Part shown: in pieces, positions 34,057 through 43,094 of the stretch
Layout of the letters: each line of letters starts with the position of its first letter
Numbering within the stretch: position 1 is the stretch's first letter
DNA from: Candidatus Wallbacteria bacterium
GTDB lineage: Bacteria > Muiribacteriota > UBA6191 > JACPRK01
Direction: 5' to 3'
Assembly (NCBI GenBank): GCA_016213845.1
Contig: JACQZN010000071.1
Coordinates: 62,001 to 126,000 of the forward strand
Length of the DNA: 64,000 nt
Program-made: the position numbers and the translations under genes
Notes under the pieces: model-generated
Databases searched by the model: none
The model's input: the letters and a program-made list of their open reading frames with translations, nothing else
Told to the model about the DNA's origin: nothing

Positions 34057-34730
34057 GCTTCGAACGCGGCAGGTTCGATCGCCCTCCCAGGGGCGGACGC
34101 GACTTCCGGGACCGCCCCGACGATCGCCCCCCGCGGGAAGAGAAGCTGCGCGTTTTCGTGGCGCTGCAGATGCCCGACGTGGCGCTCGAAGCCTTGGCCA
34201 AGCTCCAGGGCGAGCTGCGCGCCGAGCCCGAGCTGGCCTGGAACGTCAACTTCCCTCGCGGCACCGGTCTCCACGTGACCCTCCAGTTCCTGGGCGAGAT
34301 CTCCGCCGGCCGCGCCAGGGCCGTGTCGAGGGCGGTCCAGGAGGTCGCCGCCGAGCATGCGCCCTTCCGACTCGACCTCGCAGGCCTGGGCGCCTTCCCC
34401 AAGCCGGGCCGCGCCCGGGTCGTCTGGACCGGGCTCAGAAGCGGGCTCGAGCTTCTCAGCCGCATCCAGCGCCAGCTCGAAGATCTGCTCATCAAGAACG
34501 GATTTCCCAGGGAGGACCGCAGATTCGAACCGCACCTCACCCTGGCCCGCCTCAAGGACCCGGCCGACCTGAGGCGCCTGGTCGAGAAGTACGCCACCTT
34601 CGCCGTTCCCGGAGTCCCGGCCGCCGCTCTTCACGTGATGAAGAGCGAGCTGCAACGCGATGGCTCCGTCTACACCGCGCTGTCGACCGCCCCCCTGGGC
34701 GTTCCGGCACCCGCCGTGCAATCCGCTTGA
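34053..34730 (+). CDS. thpR: RNA 2',3'-cyclic phosphodiesterase (2H family)
   Basis: 225 residues from a TTG overlapping the STAS stop, with AAGGAG eight bases upstream. Both catalytic HxT motifs are present (H74 in [11 protein letters not shown]161 in EPHLTLAR), as in ThpR/LigT. They open 2',3'-cyclic phosphates on RNA. An N-terminal extension of about 30 residues ([19 protein letters not shown]) is Arg/Asp/Pro-rich, unlike the bare family, and may bind RNA. Confidence 0.9.
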   Translation: MSFERGRFDRPPRGGRDFRDRPDDRPPREEKLRVFVALQMPDVALEALAKLQGELRAEPELAWNVNFPRGTGLHVTLQFLGEISAGRARAVSRAVQEVAAEHAPFRLDLAGLGAFPKPGRARVVWTGLRSGLELLSRIQRQLEDLLIKNGFPREDRRFEPHLTLARLKDPADLRRLVEKYATFAVPGVPAAALHVMKSELQRDGSVYTALSTAPLGVPAPAVQSA

Positions 34731-34816
34731 CTCCAACCCGGCCCGGCTCCAAACTCGGAAAACTTTCCGGCTACCATCCATCCCCCCCCCACGCTGCTAC
34801 AAGGAGTGCCCAGACC

Positions 34817-35386
34817 GTGCCTTTCCAGCGCCTCGTTCCGAAGAAAATGTTCCTCACCAAGGGCGTCGGGACTCACAAGGAGTACCTGAACAGCTTCGAG
34901 GTCGCGCTGCGCGACGCCGGTATCGAGAAGTACAACCTCGTCACCGTGTCGAGCATCTTCCCCCCCGATTGCAAAATCATCACCCGAGCCGAGGGTCTCA
35001 AATACCTGGAGCCCGGCCAGATCGTCCCCGTGGTGATGAGCCGTCAGTCGACCAACGAGCCCAATCGCCTCATCGCCGCCAGCGTCGGCCTGGCCCTGCC
35101 CGCCAAGAGCAAGAAGCGCGAGCAGACCTACGGCTACCTGTCCGAGCACCACTCCTTCGGCGAAACCGAGGAGAAGGCCGGCGACTACTGCGAGGACATG
35201 GCCGCTCAGATGCTGGCCACCATCATGGGGCTCGAGTTCGATATGGAGAAGGCCTACGACGAGCGCAAGGACCTCTGGCGCGTCAGCGGCCACACCATCC
35301 ACACGCGCAATATCACCCAGTCCGCCGTCGGCAACAAGAAGGGTCTCTGGACCACCGTCGTCGCGGCCTCCGTCCTGATCGTCTGA
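34817..35386 (+). CDS. Pyruvoyl-dependent arginine decarboxylase
   Basis: 189 residues from the GTG at 34817 with AAGGAG ten bases upstream. Decarboxylates arginine to agmatine. Self-cleavage should occur between S45 and S46 in [10 protein letters not shown], giving the pyruvoyl group. Other family parts are [40 protein letters not shown] and the [14 protein letters not shown]-terminus. The next gene is a deoxyhypusine synthase homologue, so the pair probably makes a polyamine. Confidence 0.92.
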   Translation: MPFQRLVPKKMFLTKGVGTHKEYLNSFEVALRDAGIEKYNLVTVSSIFPPDCKIITRAEGLKYLEPGQIVPVVMSRQSTNEPNRLIAASVGLALPAKSKKREQTYGYLSEHHSFGETEEKAGDYCEDMAAQMLATIMGLEFDMEKAYDERKDLWRVSGHTIHTRNITQSAVGNKKGLWTTVVAASVLIV

Positions 35387-35451
35387 AGCCGAGCGCCGCA
35401 GCCGGCGACAGGGGGGCGTGAAGTGAGGGGTTTCACCCCGGGGTACCCGAC

Positions 35452-36648
35452 ATGAAGAAGAAGACGACCCACAAAGGCGCATCGCAGGCCCATCCCCACG
35501 AGCTCCGCGTCGGAAGCGGCCACCCGGCCGCCATTCATGGCAGCAAGTGCGATCGCATGGTGGCCAAGCTGCCGCCGGTGGAGCCCTGGCGACCCAAGCC
35601 GAAGATGTCCGTCGTCGACCTGGTAGCCGGATTCAGCGCGCGAGGCGCCTTCAACGGCGGACGTCTCGCCGAGGCTTGCCGCCTCTACGAGCACGTACTG
35701 GGCGCCAACACCACCGTGGCCCTGACGCTCTCGGGCGCCATGATCCCGGCCGGGCTCGGAGGCACGCTGATCGAGCTGATGGAGCGCGGCTTCGTCGACT
35801 GCATCATCTCCACCGGTGCCAACCTCTATCACGATCTGCACTTCGCCCTCGACATGCCCGTCGTGCAGGGCGATTTCCGGGTCGACGACGAGGCGCTCGC
35901 CAAGGACGGCGTCGTGCGCATCTACGACGTCTTCATCACCGAGAAGGTCCTGCTCGACACCGATCTCTACATCCGCAAGATCGTCGAGCGAATACCCGCC
36001 CGTGAACCACTCTCCACCGCGCGCCTCCACCGCATCCTCGGAGAGCACGTCCTGGAGCATGCGCCGCACCCCGAGCGCTCCTTCGTCGCAGCTGCCGCCC
36101 GGCTCGGGGTCCCCATCTACACCAGCTCTCCCGGCGACAGCTCCATCGGAATGAACCTGGCCGGCGTGAAGTTCGACGGCGGCCGGCTCCTCATCGACCC
36201 CGACCTCGACGTCCTCGAAACCAGCGCCATCGTCCACGATGCAGAGCAGAACGCCGTCATCATGATCGGCGGCGGGTCGCCCAAGAACTTCTACCTCCAG
36301 ACCCAGCCGACGCTCTGGCAGATCCTCGGCGTCAACAAGGGCGGCCACGACTACTTCATCCAGCTCACCACCGACAGCCCCCACTGGGGCGGCCTCTCCG
36401 GCGCTACCCCCCAGGAGGCCGTCAGCTGGGGCAAGGTGAAGCCTGGCCAGTTGAAGAACAACGTCGTGGTCTACAGCTGCGCCACCGTCACCGCTCCCGT
36501 GCTCTTCGGTTACGCCGTCGCCCGCTGCAAGCCCCGCAAGCCCAAGCGGCTGCTGGATCGGATCGACGACATCCTCGCCGACCTGCGTCGCGCCACCGGC
36601 GCCAAGCGCAAGCCCGGCGCCTCCGGCAAAGGCACCTCCAAGAAGTAG
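35452..36648 (+). CDS. Deoxyhypusine synthase homologue, probable polyamine-transfer enzyme
   Basis: 398 residues. The NAD-binding aminobutyl-transfer fold is evident: LTLSGAMIPAGLGG, IISTGANLYHDLHFALDMPV, YTSSPGDSSIGMN, VIMIGGGSPKNF, and catalytic lysine K328 in EAVSWGKVKPG. Bacteria lack eIF5A, so the substrate is not that protein. Bacterial members have been linked to homospermidine-type polyamine synthesis. Placement 65 bp after arginine decarboxylase supports a polyamine role. The C-terminal Lys-rich tail is extra. Confidence 0.88.
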   Translation: MKKKTTHKGASQAHPHELRVGSGHPAAIHGSKCDRMVAKLPPVEPWRPKPKMSVVDLVAGFSARGAFNGGRLAEACRLYEHVLGANTTVALTLSGAMIPAGLGGTLIELMERGFVDCIISTGANLYHDLHFALDMPVVQGDFRVDDEALAKDGVVRIYDVFITEKVLLDTDLYIRKIVERIPAREPLSTARLHRILGEHVLEHAPHPERSFVAAAARLGVPIYTSSPGDSSIGMNLAGVKFDGGRLLIDPDLDVLETSAIVHDAEQNAVIMIGGGSPKNFYLQTQPTLWQILGVNKGGHDYFIQLTTDSPHWGGLSGATPQEAVSWGKVKPGQLKNNVVVYSCATVTAPVLFGYAVARCKPRKPKRLLDRIDDILADLRRATGAKRKPGASGKGTSKK

Positions 36649-36676
36649 CCCCCGAACTCCCGAGGCCAGCTCCCCG

Positions 36677-36746
36677 AAGCCTCGAGCCTCACCCCTCGAG
36701 CCTCGAGCCTCAAGCCTCGAGCCTCACCCCTCAAGCCTCGAGCCTC
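36677..36746. repeat. Heptamer tandem repeat, family B
   Basis: About ten imperfect units of GCCTCGA/GCCTCAA/CCCCTCA between the deoxyhypusine synthase homologue and the glycosyltransferase. It ends two bases before the glycosyltransferase ATG. Confidence 0.95.
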
Positions 36747-36748
36747 CC

Positions 36749-37486
36749 ATGTCCTCCCCCGATGGCCCCGACCCTGTCGTCAGCCTCGTCATCCCCGTCT
36801 TCAACGAAGAAGAGTGCCTCGAGGGCCTGCTGGCCGAGATCACGGCGGCGATGGGAACGGTCGCCGGGCTCGACGGCCGCTACGAGGTCATCCTCGTCGA
36901 CGACGGGAGCACCGACGGCACCCCGGCCCTGATGCAGCGGCTGCGCGCCTCCGATCCGCGCGTGCGGGTGGTGCGCTTCCGCAAGAACGCCGGCCAGACG
37001 GCCGCCTTCGACGCCGGCTTCAAGGCTGCCCGTGGCGGCGCCGTCGTGACGCTGGACGCCGACGGCCAAAACGACCCGGCAGATATTCCGAAGCTTTTGC
37101 CAATGCTCGAGCAGGCCGACGCTGTCTGCGGTATCCGCGCACGCAGGCAGGATAGCGTTGTTCGGCGGCTCAGCAGCCGCATCGGCAACGGCGTGCGAAA
37201 CTGGGCCACGGGCGAGGACATCGTCGACACGGGCTGCTCCCTGAAGGCGTTCCGCCGGTCCATCCTGGCCAGGTTCCAGCTCTACACGGGCATGCACAGG
37301 TTCCTGCCGACGCTGGTGCGGCTCGCCGGCGGCACCGTGCTGCAGGTGGAGGTCCATCACCGCCCCCGTCAGGCCGGCACGGCCAAGTACGGCGTGGGCA
37401 ACCGGATGTTCCGGACCATCGCGGACCTGGCCGCCGTGGTCTGGATGAAGCGGCGCTGGCTCAGCTACGAGATCGCCGAGGAGTGA
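36749..37486 (+). CDS. Family 2 glycosyltransferase (polyprenyl-phosphate sugar transferase type)
   Basis: 245 residues. GT-A fold motifs: SLVIPVFNEEECLEGLL, LVDDGSTDGTPALM and TLDADGQNDPADIP, then the R-rich loop AVCGIRARRQDS. The lack of C-terminal membrane helices and the size match dolichol/undecaprenyl-phosphate mannose or glucose synthases. It is preceded by the heptamer repeat and its end touches the LAB_N gene, an arrangement often seen with lipid-A or polyprenyl sugar systems. Confidence 0.85.
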   Translation: MSSPDGPDPVVSLVIPVFNEEECLEGLLAEITAAMGTVAGLDGRYEVILVDDGSTDGTPALMQRLRASDPRVRVVRFRKNAGQTAAFDAGFKAARGGAVVTLDADGQNDPADIPKLLPMLEQADAVCGIRARRQDSVVRRLSSRIGNGVRNWATGEDIVDTGCSLKAFRRSILARFQLYTGMHRFLPTLVRLAGGTVLQVEVHHRPRQAGTAKYGVGNRMFRTIADLAAVVWMKRRWLSYEIAEE

Positions 37487-37491
37487 CGGCC

Positions 37492-37770
37492 ATGTCGGAT
37501 ACGCAGTGGGTCTGGTTCGGCATCATGGGAAACTTCGTCTTCGGCGGGCGCTTCATCGTGCAGTGGATCGCCAGCGAACGTGCCGGCAAGAGTGTCATCC
37601 CCATCGCCTTCTGGTACCTCTCCATCCTCGGCAGCGCCATCATCTTGAGCTACGGCCTCCACAAGGTCGATCCCGTCATCATCCTGGGGCAGTTGATGGG
37701 TTTCGTCGTCTACATCCGGAACTTGATGCTGCTGGCCCGCCGGCAGGACGCCGCCATGGAGCCGGGTTGA
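37492..37770 (+). CDS. LAB_N (lipid-A-disaccharide synthase N-terminal) domain membrane protein
   Basis: 92 residues from the ATG at 37492, with GAGGAG upstream. Three hydrophobic segments (WFGIMGNFVFGGRFIVQWI; FWYLSILGSAIILSYG; IILGQLMGFVVYIRNLMLL). The WFGxxGxxxFxxRFxxQWxxSE pattern and QxxGFxxYxRNLxLL are the LAB_N/DUF-type signature, normally fused to LpxB or standalone beside polyprenyl-sugar GT2 enzymes. Likely a partner of the glycosyltransferase in glycolipid modification; exact role unknown. Confidence 0.8.
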   Translation: MSDTQWVWFGIMGNFVFGGRFIVQWIASERAGKSVIPIAFWYLSILGSAIILSYGLHKVDPVIILGQLMGFVVYIRNLMLLARRQDAAMEPG

Positions 37771-37935
37771 GCCAGCGTGCTCGCCGATACTTCGAACATT
37801 TTGGCTCATTTGAGCCGATGATTTGAATGGTGATCGCGAGCGTCCATCGCCGGCGCCCCCGCGCGAGGGCGCGGTTGGCAGGCGCGCGATCGCAGTAGAG
37901 TTTCTTCAGGTCGCCTCCCGGGCCCAGTCGCAGCC

Positions 37936-39342
37936 ATGGCCAGACCCACCATCCGCAAGCTTCCCCAGCCGCCGTCAGAGCCTCCGGAGTTCGGAGAAGA
38001 GTTCCCGCCCGAGCCGCGGGAGATGCCGAGGACACGGTTCGCGCTGGTGTTCGGAGCGCTCTCGTTGGCGTTTCTGGCCGGCTTTTTCGCGGCGAACTTC
38101 ATGTGGTCGCAGCAGCGCAGCATGGACGAGGTCACGCTTCTCGACAGCGCCCGCCGCAAGTCGGGTGAGGTGAAGCTCGCCGTGCTCTGGGAGGCCTACC
38201 GCGAGGTCGGCTGGGTGCTGAGCACCAACCCCGCCAACCAGGAGGCGAAGGACCTGTCGGAGCGCATCCGGGAGAAGATCGCCAGCGCTGCGGTGAACAA
38301 GACGCGGGGCGAGATTCGCGAGGAGATCGATCGCGAGAAGCGGGACCACTACGCCGACTTCCGTCGCAAGGGCCTTGCAGCCTGGCGGCGGGGTCAGCTC
38401 GAGGACGCCGCCGGCTACTTCGAGATCGCGCTCGACACCTATGCCACTGGTGCCTTGAAGCGGGACCTCTTCTACATCTACAAGGCCTTGGGCGAGCAGA
38501 TGGCGCGCCGCAAGGAACCGGAGGCTGCGGAGCGCTGGGCCGAGAAGGCCCGGCGGCTGGGCGTGTGGGTCGCCGGCAAGCTCCAGGCTCCGCGCATCCT
38601 GCCCGAGCGGCTCTTGAACGAGATCGACGGGGCCGAGATGATGCTGGTGCCCGACGGCTGGGTCAAGATGGGCAACCCGATCGGCGCGCCCGACGAGCGC
38701 CCCGTGCACAACGTGTTCGTCGAGGCCTTCTTCCTGGACCGGCTCGAGATCACGAACTCCCAGTATGGACGATTTCTGGCTGCAACCAGCCGCAAGGAGC
38801 CACGCTACTGGCGGGACCCCCGCTTCGATCGGCCGGAGCAGCCCGTGGTCGGCGTCACCTGGACCGACGCGATGGCCTACGCCCGCTGGGCCGGAAAGCG
38901 GCTGCCGACGGAGGCCGAGTGGGAGCGCGCGGCGCGCGGCGAGCAGAACGCGCCTTACCCCTGGGGTGGCGATCTGCCCAGCGAGAACGGAGTCCTGCGG
39001 GCCTGCTTTGCCTCCGGCACCCTGGTCGCCGGCGCGCCACGGACGGTCATGGGACCCGTCGTTGCCGGCAGCTATCCGACCGGCGCCTCTCCCTTCGGGT
39101 TTCTCGACATGGCCGGGAATGTCTCCGAGTGGACCTCGGATCGCTACTCCGAGACCTACTATGCGGGCAGTCCCGAGCGCAATCCCCGAGGCCCGGCTAC
39201 CGGCGCCGAGCGCGCGGTGCGTGGCGGCTCCTGGGCCGATCCAGCCGAGAAGATCACGGTCAGCGTCAGGGCCCATCTGCACCCAGACTCCGAGGAGAGC
39301 ACCGTCGGGTTCCGCTGCGCCGTGGACACGCGCGCCCGCTGA
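37936..39342 (+). CDS. Membrane-anchored FGE-sulfatase (SUMF1-type) domain protein
   Basis: 468 residues. Residues 1-35 are Pro/Glu-rich; a transmembrane helix follows (ALVFGALSLAFLAGFFAANFMW), then a helical TPR/coiled-coil-like region (about 65-220). The C-terminal 240 residues are a C-type-lectin-like FGE-sulfatase domain (MMLVPDGWVKMGNP, RLPTEAEWERAARGEQNAPYPWG, GFLDMAGNVSEWTSD, RGGSWADP). The catalytic cysteines of formylglycine enzymes are not clearly present, so it may be a binding module, as in many bacterial copies. No sulfatase is nearby. Confidence 0.78.
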   Translation: MARPTIRKLPQPPSEPPEFGEEFPPEPREMPRTRFALVFGALSLAFLAGFFAANFMWSQQRSMDEVTLLDSARRKSGEVKLAVLWEAYREVGWVLSTNPANQEAKDLSERIREKIASAAVNKTRGEIREEIDREKRDHYADFRRKGLAAWRRGQLEDAAGYFEIALDTYATGALKRDLFYIYKALGEQMARRKEPEAAERWAEKARRLGVWVAGKLQAPRILPERLLNEIDGAEMMLVPDGWVKMGNPIGAPDERPVHNVFVEAFFLDRLEITNSQYGRFLAATSRKEPRYWRDPRFDRPEQPVVGVTWTDAMAYARWAGKRLPTEAEWERAARGEQNAPYPWGGDLPSENGVLRACFASGTLVAGAPRTVMGPVVAGSYPTGASPFGFLDMAGNVSEWTSDRYSETYYAGSPERNPRGPATGAERAVRGGSWADPAEKITVSVRAHLHPDSEESTVGFRCAVDTRAR

Positions 39343-39346
39343 GCCA

Positions 39347-40030
39347 TCACGGCTCGCGCTGCTCCACGAGCGCCAGGACGCCCCGCTCGATCCGGACTTC
39401 GGCCCGCTCCGAGAGAATTCGGTTACTCACGCCGCGCGCCCGCCAGGGCGACAGCGTCTCGCCGGCCAGGTTCCACTGCAGCCCCCGCGTGCGTACTCCG
39501 GCAACCTCGCCGCCGAGCGGCACCAGCGAGGTGATCGGGTAGGCCGGCTCGGGCCGTAGCATTTCGCCAGCACCCGGTACCACGAACCGGATGCGGCAGT
39601 GATCCCCGTGCAGCGCGATCAGCCCGTGCTGCGCTCGGAACGCACCGGCCAGGTGCAAGTTGGCGAGCTCGTGATCCAGCCTTCCCCCCAGCGCGCCCAA
39701 CAACGCCACCGGAAAGAGCCGACGCCGCGCCACTTCCTCGAGCACAAGTTCCAGATCGGTCTCGTCCTTTTCGGTCGGAAACCGGTGGCTCTCGGCAGCC
39801 CCCGGTATCGCCGTGACGGAGTCGCCGTCTCCCATCCAGAGCTGCGTCACCAACCCCAGCGCTCCAAGATGATCGGCCCCGGAGTCGGCGCAGGCCACGA
39901 ACGCGCTCCGCGCGTCCAGCTCGGCGAGCAGCTCCGCAGGCGAGCCGATCGGGCCACCCGCGATGACCACGCAGGCCGGCCTCCACCCGCGACCCAGCCA
40001 GCCCTCCGATCGCTGCCGCCGGGACGTCAC
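39347..40030 (-). CDS. thiN: Thiamine pyrophosphokinase
   Basis: 227 residues. The GDGDS motif, EKDETDLE, and GALGGRLDHELANLHL are the catalytic and substrate motifs of the family, which transfers pyrophosphate from ATP to thiamine. C-terminal RTRGLQWNLAGETLSP is the typical thiamine-binding strand. The gene overlaps the dtd stop by four bases (ATGA), so both are co-expressed. No TPP riboswitch is visible upstream. Confidence 0.88.
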   Translation of the reverse strand: MTSRRQRSEGWLGRGWRPACVVIAGGPIGSPAELLAELDARSAFVACADSGADHLGALGLVTQLWMGDGDSVTAIPGAAESHRFPTEKDETDLELVLEEVARRRLFPVALLGALGGRLDHELANLHLAGAFRAQHGLIALHGDHCRIRFVVPGAGEMLRPEPAYPITSLVPLGGEVAGVRTRGLQWNLAGETLSPWRARGVSNRILSERAEVRIERGVLALVEQREP

Positions 40031-40509
40031 GCCGGCTTCGGAGCTCCCCGGCGGCTGACCTTCTCCTCGATCCGGCTGTCGAGGATGAGGGTGACCGGCC
40101 CGTCATTGACCAGCTCGACTTCCATCGTGGCCCTGAAAACGCCAGTCTCGGCGGCCACGCCCGCAGACCGGAACGCCGCCACCAGCTCTTCGAAGAGCGG
40201 CCCCGCCACCTCGGGTGGGGCCGCGCTGCTGAAGCTGGGCCGCCGGCCGCGCCGGCAGTCGGCCAGCAACGTGAACTGGCTCACCAGGAGCAACCCGCCC
40301 CCCGATTCGCGGAGCGAAAGATCCATCTTGCCCTCTGCATCCTCGAACAACCTGAGCTCCGGCACCTTGCGGACCATCCAGTCTACGTCTTGCCGGTCAT
40401 CCCCCTCGCCAATCCCGACCAGCGCCAGCAACCCGCGCCCGATCGAAGCGACCCGCTCGCCGCCAACGGACACGGACGCTCGTCCGACTCTCTGCAGCAC
40501 CGCGATCAT
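40027..40509 (-). CDS. dtd: D-aminoacyl-tRNA deacylase
   Basis: 160 residues. N-terminal MIAVLQRVGRASVSVGGERV, the SQFTLLADCRRGRRPSFSSA signature and NDGPVTLILDSR are canonical for Dtd, which removes D-amino acids (and glycine from tRNA-Ala) as proofreading. ATGA overlap with thiN downstream. Confidence 0.94.
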   Translation of the reverse strand: MIAVLQRVGRASVSVGGERVASIGRGLLALVGIGEGDDRQDVDWMVRKVPELRLFEDAEGKMDLSLRESGGGLLLVSQFTLLADCRRGRRPSFSSAAPPEVAGPLFEELVAAFRSAGVAAETGVFRATMEVELVNDGPVTLILDSRIEEKVSRRGAPKPA

Positions 40510-40517
40510 CTCTTACT

Positions 40518-40579
40518 GAGCCTGTCGAAGAGTCATCCTGAGCCCTTCGGCATGCTTAGGACACTCTTGTCGAAGGACC
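40518..40579. repeat. TGTCGAAG...CTTCGG dispersed repeat, copy 2
   Basis: Contains CCTGTCGAAG, CATCCTGAGCCCTTCGG and TTGTCGAAGGA. This is the inverted, rearranged form of the motif at 16931-17000, lying upstream of dtd and past the end of the 40597 gene. Confidence 0.6.
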
Positions 40580-40596
40580 CCGCGACGTGCCATTCG

Positions 40597-42213
40597 CTAG
40601 CGCTCGTCGGCTTCGCTTCGGATGCGCTCGTCGTCGCCGGCGGCAGGCGCCCCGAAGGTCCCTACCGAGCGCGAGGGGTTCGCCTCGGGCCTCGTGTTCG
40701 TCACCTGCGACGGCTCGCGCACGGACCCCTCGGGAAGCGATCCACCGGAGCCGGTGGACCCTTCGACTCCTTCTGTCGTCGGCCGCTCGTCGGCGGTGAC
40801 TCCCGACTGCGCCATGAGCTGCTGCAGTACGGCGTAGTCGAGGTTCTTGTTCTCGTACTGGCCTGGCGGGGCGTTCGACTGAGGCACCCAGACGAAGTCG
40901 GGGTGGTCGAATTCGCTTCCGCCCGTCCAGTCGCTCGCCACGATGCGGTTCCGGTCGTCCAGCTTCATCCGGAAGGCGTACTTCACGACCTTCGGATTCG
41001 GCCCGTCGAGGTCGTAGGGGCCGTAGGTGGCATACGTCACGAGCGCCTCGAACCGGTACTCGCGCCGGTCCGCGTCGTAGCGCTGGACGTACTTGTACCC
41101 GTAGGTCGGGTGGTTGTCCTTGGCGTTGTCCGCGTCGATCTCCGTAACGAAAGCCTGGTTGCGCTGCCCCAGGTAGTCGAGGCAGATGCGATGGAAGTTG
41201 TGTGGGTAGATGTCCCGGAACGGCTCTCCGCCGTTGGCCCGCAAGGCCTCCATCGCCCGCACCTGGTCGTCGCCCGAGAAGTTCCCGAGCGTGATGCCGT
41301 TGTAGACGTAGCCGCGCTCGCGTACGCCTCGGCCCTCGAGGTAGCGGCTCCGGATGATGGGGTGGGACATGTCGGCGATGCAGTCCATGAACGACTCGCT
41401 CAGCAGGCCCTTCATGTCGGGCCGCGAGAACTCCAGGGTTCCCGATCGCTGTTGCTCGACCGTGTACTGATCGTCGCCTTCACCGTTCATGTCGTAGGCG
41501 GCGGCGTAGCTCTCGTAGCGCAGTCGCGCGGCCTTCAGCGGCCCGCGGAGCTTCACCTGGGTCACCGCTGGCGGCAGCGGCACCAGGCAGGCGGCAGCCG
41601 CCCAGCCGTTGCAGTGACCGAACCAGCCGTACCGGGCGGCGCCCGGGATCTCCGTCTCGCGCCCGTCCGGTCCTGCCACCTTGATGCCTTTTTGTCGCGG
41701 CTTCTTCTCCTCTTCGGCGGAGACGGGCTTCTCGAAGGCCTTCTGGAAGTAGTTGTGCTTGTTGGCCGGGTTGGCCTCCCAGGCCGCCGCGCGCGGATTC
41801 TTGCCCGTCTGCGTCAGCACGTAGCTGTCGTACTTCTCCAGCGGGGACAGCCACTCCCTTCCGGTCCGGCCCAGCGCCAACCGGCAGGAAATGAACGGCC
41901 AGTAGCCGCTGGACCACGGCAAGCTCTCCTTCTGGACCGTCATGTTGCGCTCGTAGCGCTCCTTGACGACCGGGAAGGACTGGCTGCCCACGACCCGGTT
42001 TCCGCTCACCCAGCGCAGGTCGTAGCTCTCCAGCCGCGTCGACTCGTCGCCCGCCCTGACGATCACGTCGTCGAAGTTGAGCGTGTCTCCCTGGACCCGG
42101 ACCATGCGGTCCAGAGCATCCGCCGAGAGTGCGTCCGGCGTCTCGTCCGGCTGGGCCGACACAATGGCCGTCGCCAGGGCCAGGAGCATGATCGATAGGA
42201 GCAGATGTCGCAT
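40597..42213 (-). CDS. Exported protein with GHCNGWA motif, putative transglutaminase-elicitor-like enzyme
   Basis: 538 residues; signal peptide (LLLSIMLLALATAIVSA). The centre holds ARYGWFGHCNGWAAAACL, a Cys-containing motif resembling the active site of transglutaminase-elicitor (GP42-like) proteins. Later conserved-looking segments are HNFHRICLDYLGQRNQAF and EIDADN, which could supply His and Asp. The C-terminal 90 residues are Ser/Gly/Glu-rich and disordered. Calling it a cysteine-dependent transferase or peptidase is inference. It forms an operon with the exported gene upstream (8-bp gap). Confidence 0.55.
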   Translation of the reverse strand: MRHLLLSIMLLALATAIVSAQPDETPDALSADALDRMVRVQGDTLNFDDVIVRAGDESTRLESYDLRWVSGNRVVGSQSFPVVKERYERNMTVQKESLPWSSGYWPFISCRLALGRTGREWLSPLEKYDSYVLTQTGKNPRAAAWEANPANKHNYFQKAFEKPVSAEEEKKPRQKGIKVAGPDGRETEIPGAARYGWFGHCNGWAAAACLVPLPPAVTQVKLRGPLKAARLRYESYAAAYDMNGEGDDQYTVEQQRSGTLEFSRPDMKGLLSESFMDCIADMSHPIIRSRYLEGRGVRERGYVYNGITLGNFSGDDQVRAMEALRANGGEPFRDIYPHNFHRICLDYLGQRNQAFVTEIDADNAKDNHPTYGYKYVQRYDADRREYRFEALVTYATYGPYDLDGPNPKVVKYAFRMKLDDRNRIVASDWTGGSEFDHPDFVWVPQSNAPPGQYENKNLDYAVLQQLMAQSGVTADERPTTEGVEGSTGSGGSLPEGSVREPSQVTNTRPEANPSRSVGTFGAPAAGDDERIRSEADER

Positions 42214-42221
42214 GAGGAAAA

Positions 42222-43088
42222 TCAGGGCTTCCCATGACTCCTACGCGGGACGCCTGGAGGTTGTTGCGGCAGGGCGGGAGGCTCCACGAGGTAGCTGATG
42301 CCGAGCTGGCTTCGTGAGTAGATGGCCCACGGCCGCCCGGGGCTCCAGATCTGGTGCACCAGCGCCCCGTCAGCGGGCCGTGACAGCACCCACTCGACGT
42401 CCCGGGCGGCATCGGTCGCCACCTTCGGCGCAATCGGCTCCCTGGGGCCCTGGAAGAGCAGCGCTTCCTCTCGCGGGTACCGAGCCCCGGCCGCGGGTGC
42501 GCGCACGGCCTGCATGACATCGCGAGCGAACGGCAGCCCACCCAGCATCTCGGTCACCTCGAACGTCACGGCCGTCGTGGCCGGCGTGCTGGCAGCGTCG
42601 AAGAGGGGGAAGTCTGCGGGAATCAGCGAGTCCTCTCCGACCACGGGGTGCGGGGTCGCCCCGTCCTTGCGATAGTCCCGGCTCAGCCGCTGAAGGCGGC
42701 CCTTCACGGGCGACTCGAACGTCGCGCTCGCCAGCGCCAGTCCTTGCGGCCGCCCCGCCGGATCGAGCCGGGAGAGAAAGATGAATCCCGCGCGTCTGGG
42801 GTCCCTGCCCGCCGAATCGCGCGCCAGCACCTGGTAGTACTTGAGCGCCCCCTGCGTTCGCACCGAGGCGACCCGGTACTCCCAGGTCGTCGCCGGCGAG
42901 GCTTGCTCGCTCGGCCGGGGAGTGCCCTCGTGGAGGCTCAGCACTACCCGCCGCGACTCCACGAACCAGCAGTCGCCCTCGCGCCACTCGGGCACCGGAA
43001 ACGGCTCCGCCGCCCAGCCCGCGCACACCGCGGCCAGAGCGATCCAGCCGAGCCCTGCCGGCGCCAGCCTCCATCGCGACCCGTTCAC
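42222..43088 (-). CDS. Exported protein of unknown function, operon with the GHCNGWA protein
   Basis: 288 residues from the GTG at 43088. Signal peptide VNGSRWRLAPAGLGWIALA with cleavage around AGWAAEP. The mature part is all-beta in appearance (WEYRVASVRTQGALKYYQVLA) with no enzyme motif recognised. A TATACT hexamer lies just six bases upstream of the start, so the transcript may be leaderless. Function unknown. Confidence 0.6.
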   Translation of the reverse strand: MNGSRWRLAPAGLGWIALAAVCAGWAAEPFPVPEWREGDCWFVESRRVVLSLHEGTPRPSEQASPATTWEYRVASVRTQGALKYYQVLARDSAGRDPRRAGFIFLSRLDPAGRPQGLALASATFESPVKGRLQRLSRDYRKDGATPHPVVGEDSLIPADFPLFDAASTPATTAVTFEVTEMLGGLPFARDVMQAVRAPAAGARYPREEALLFQGPREPIAPKVATDAARDVEWVLSRPADGALVHQIWSPGRPWAIYSRSQLGISYLVEPPALPQQPPGVPRRSHGKP

Positions 43089-43094
43089 TCCGCC

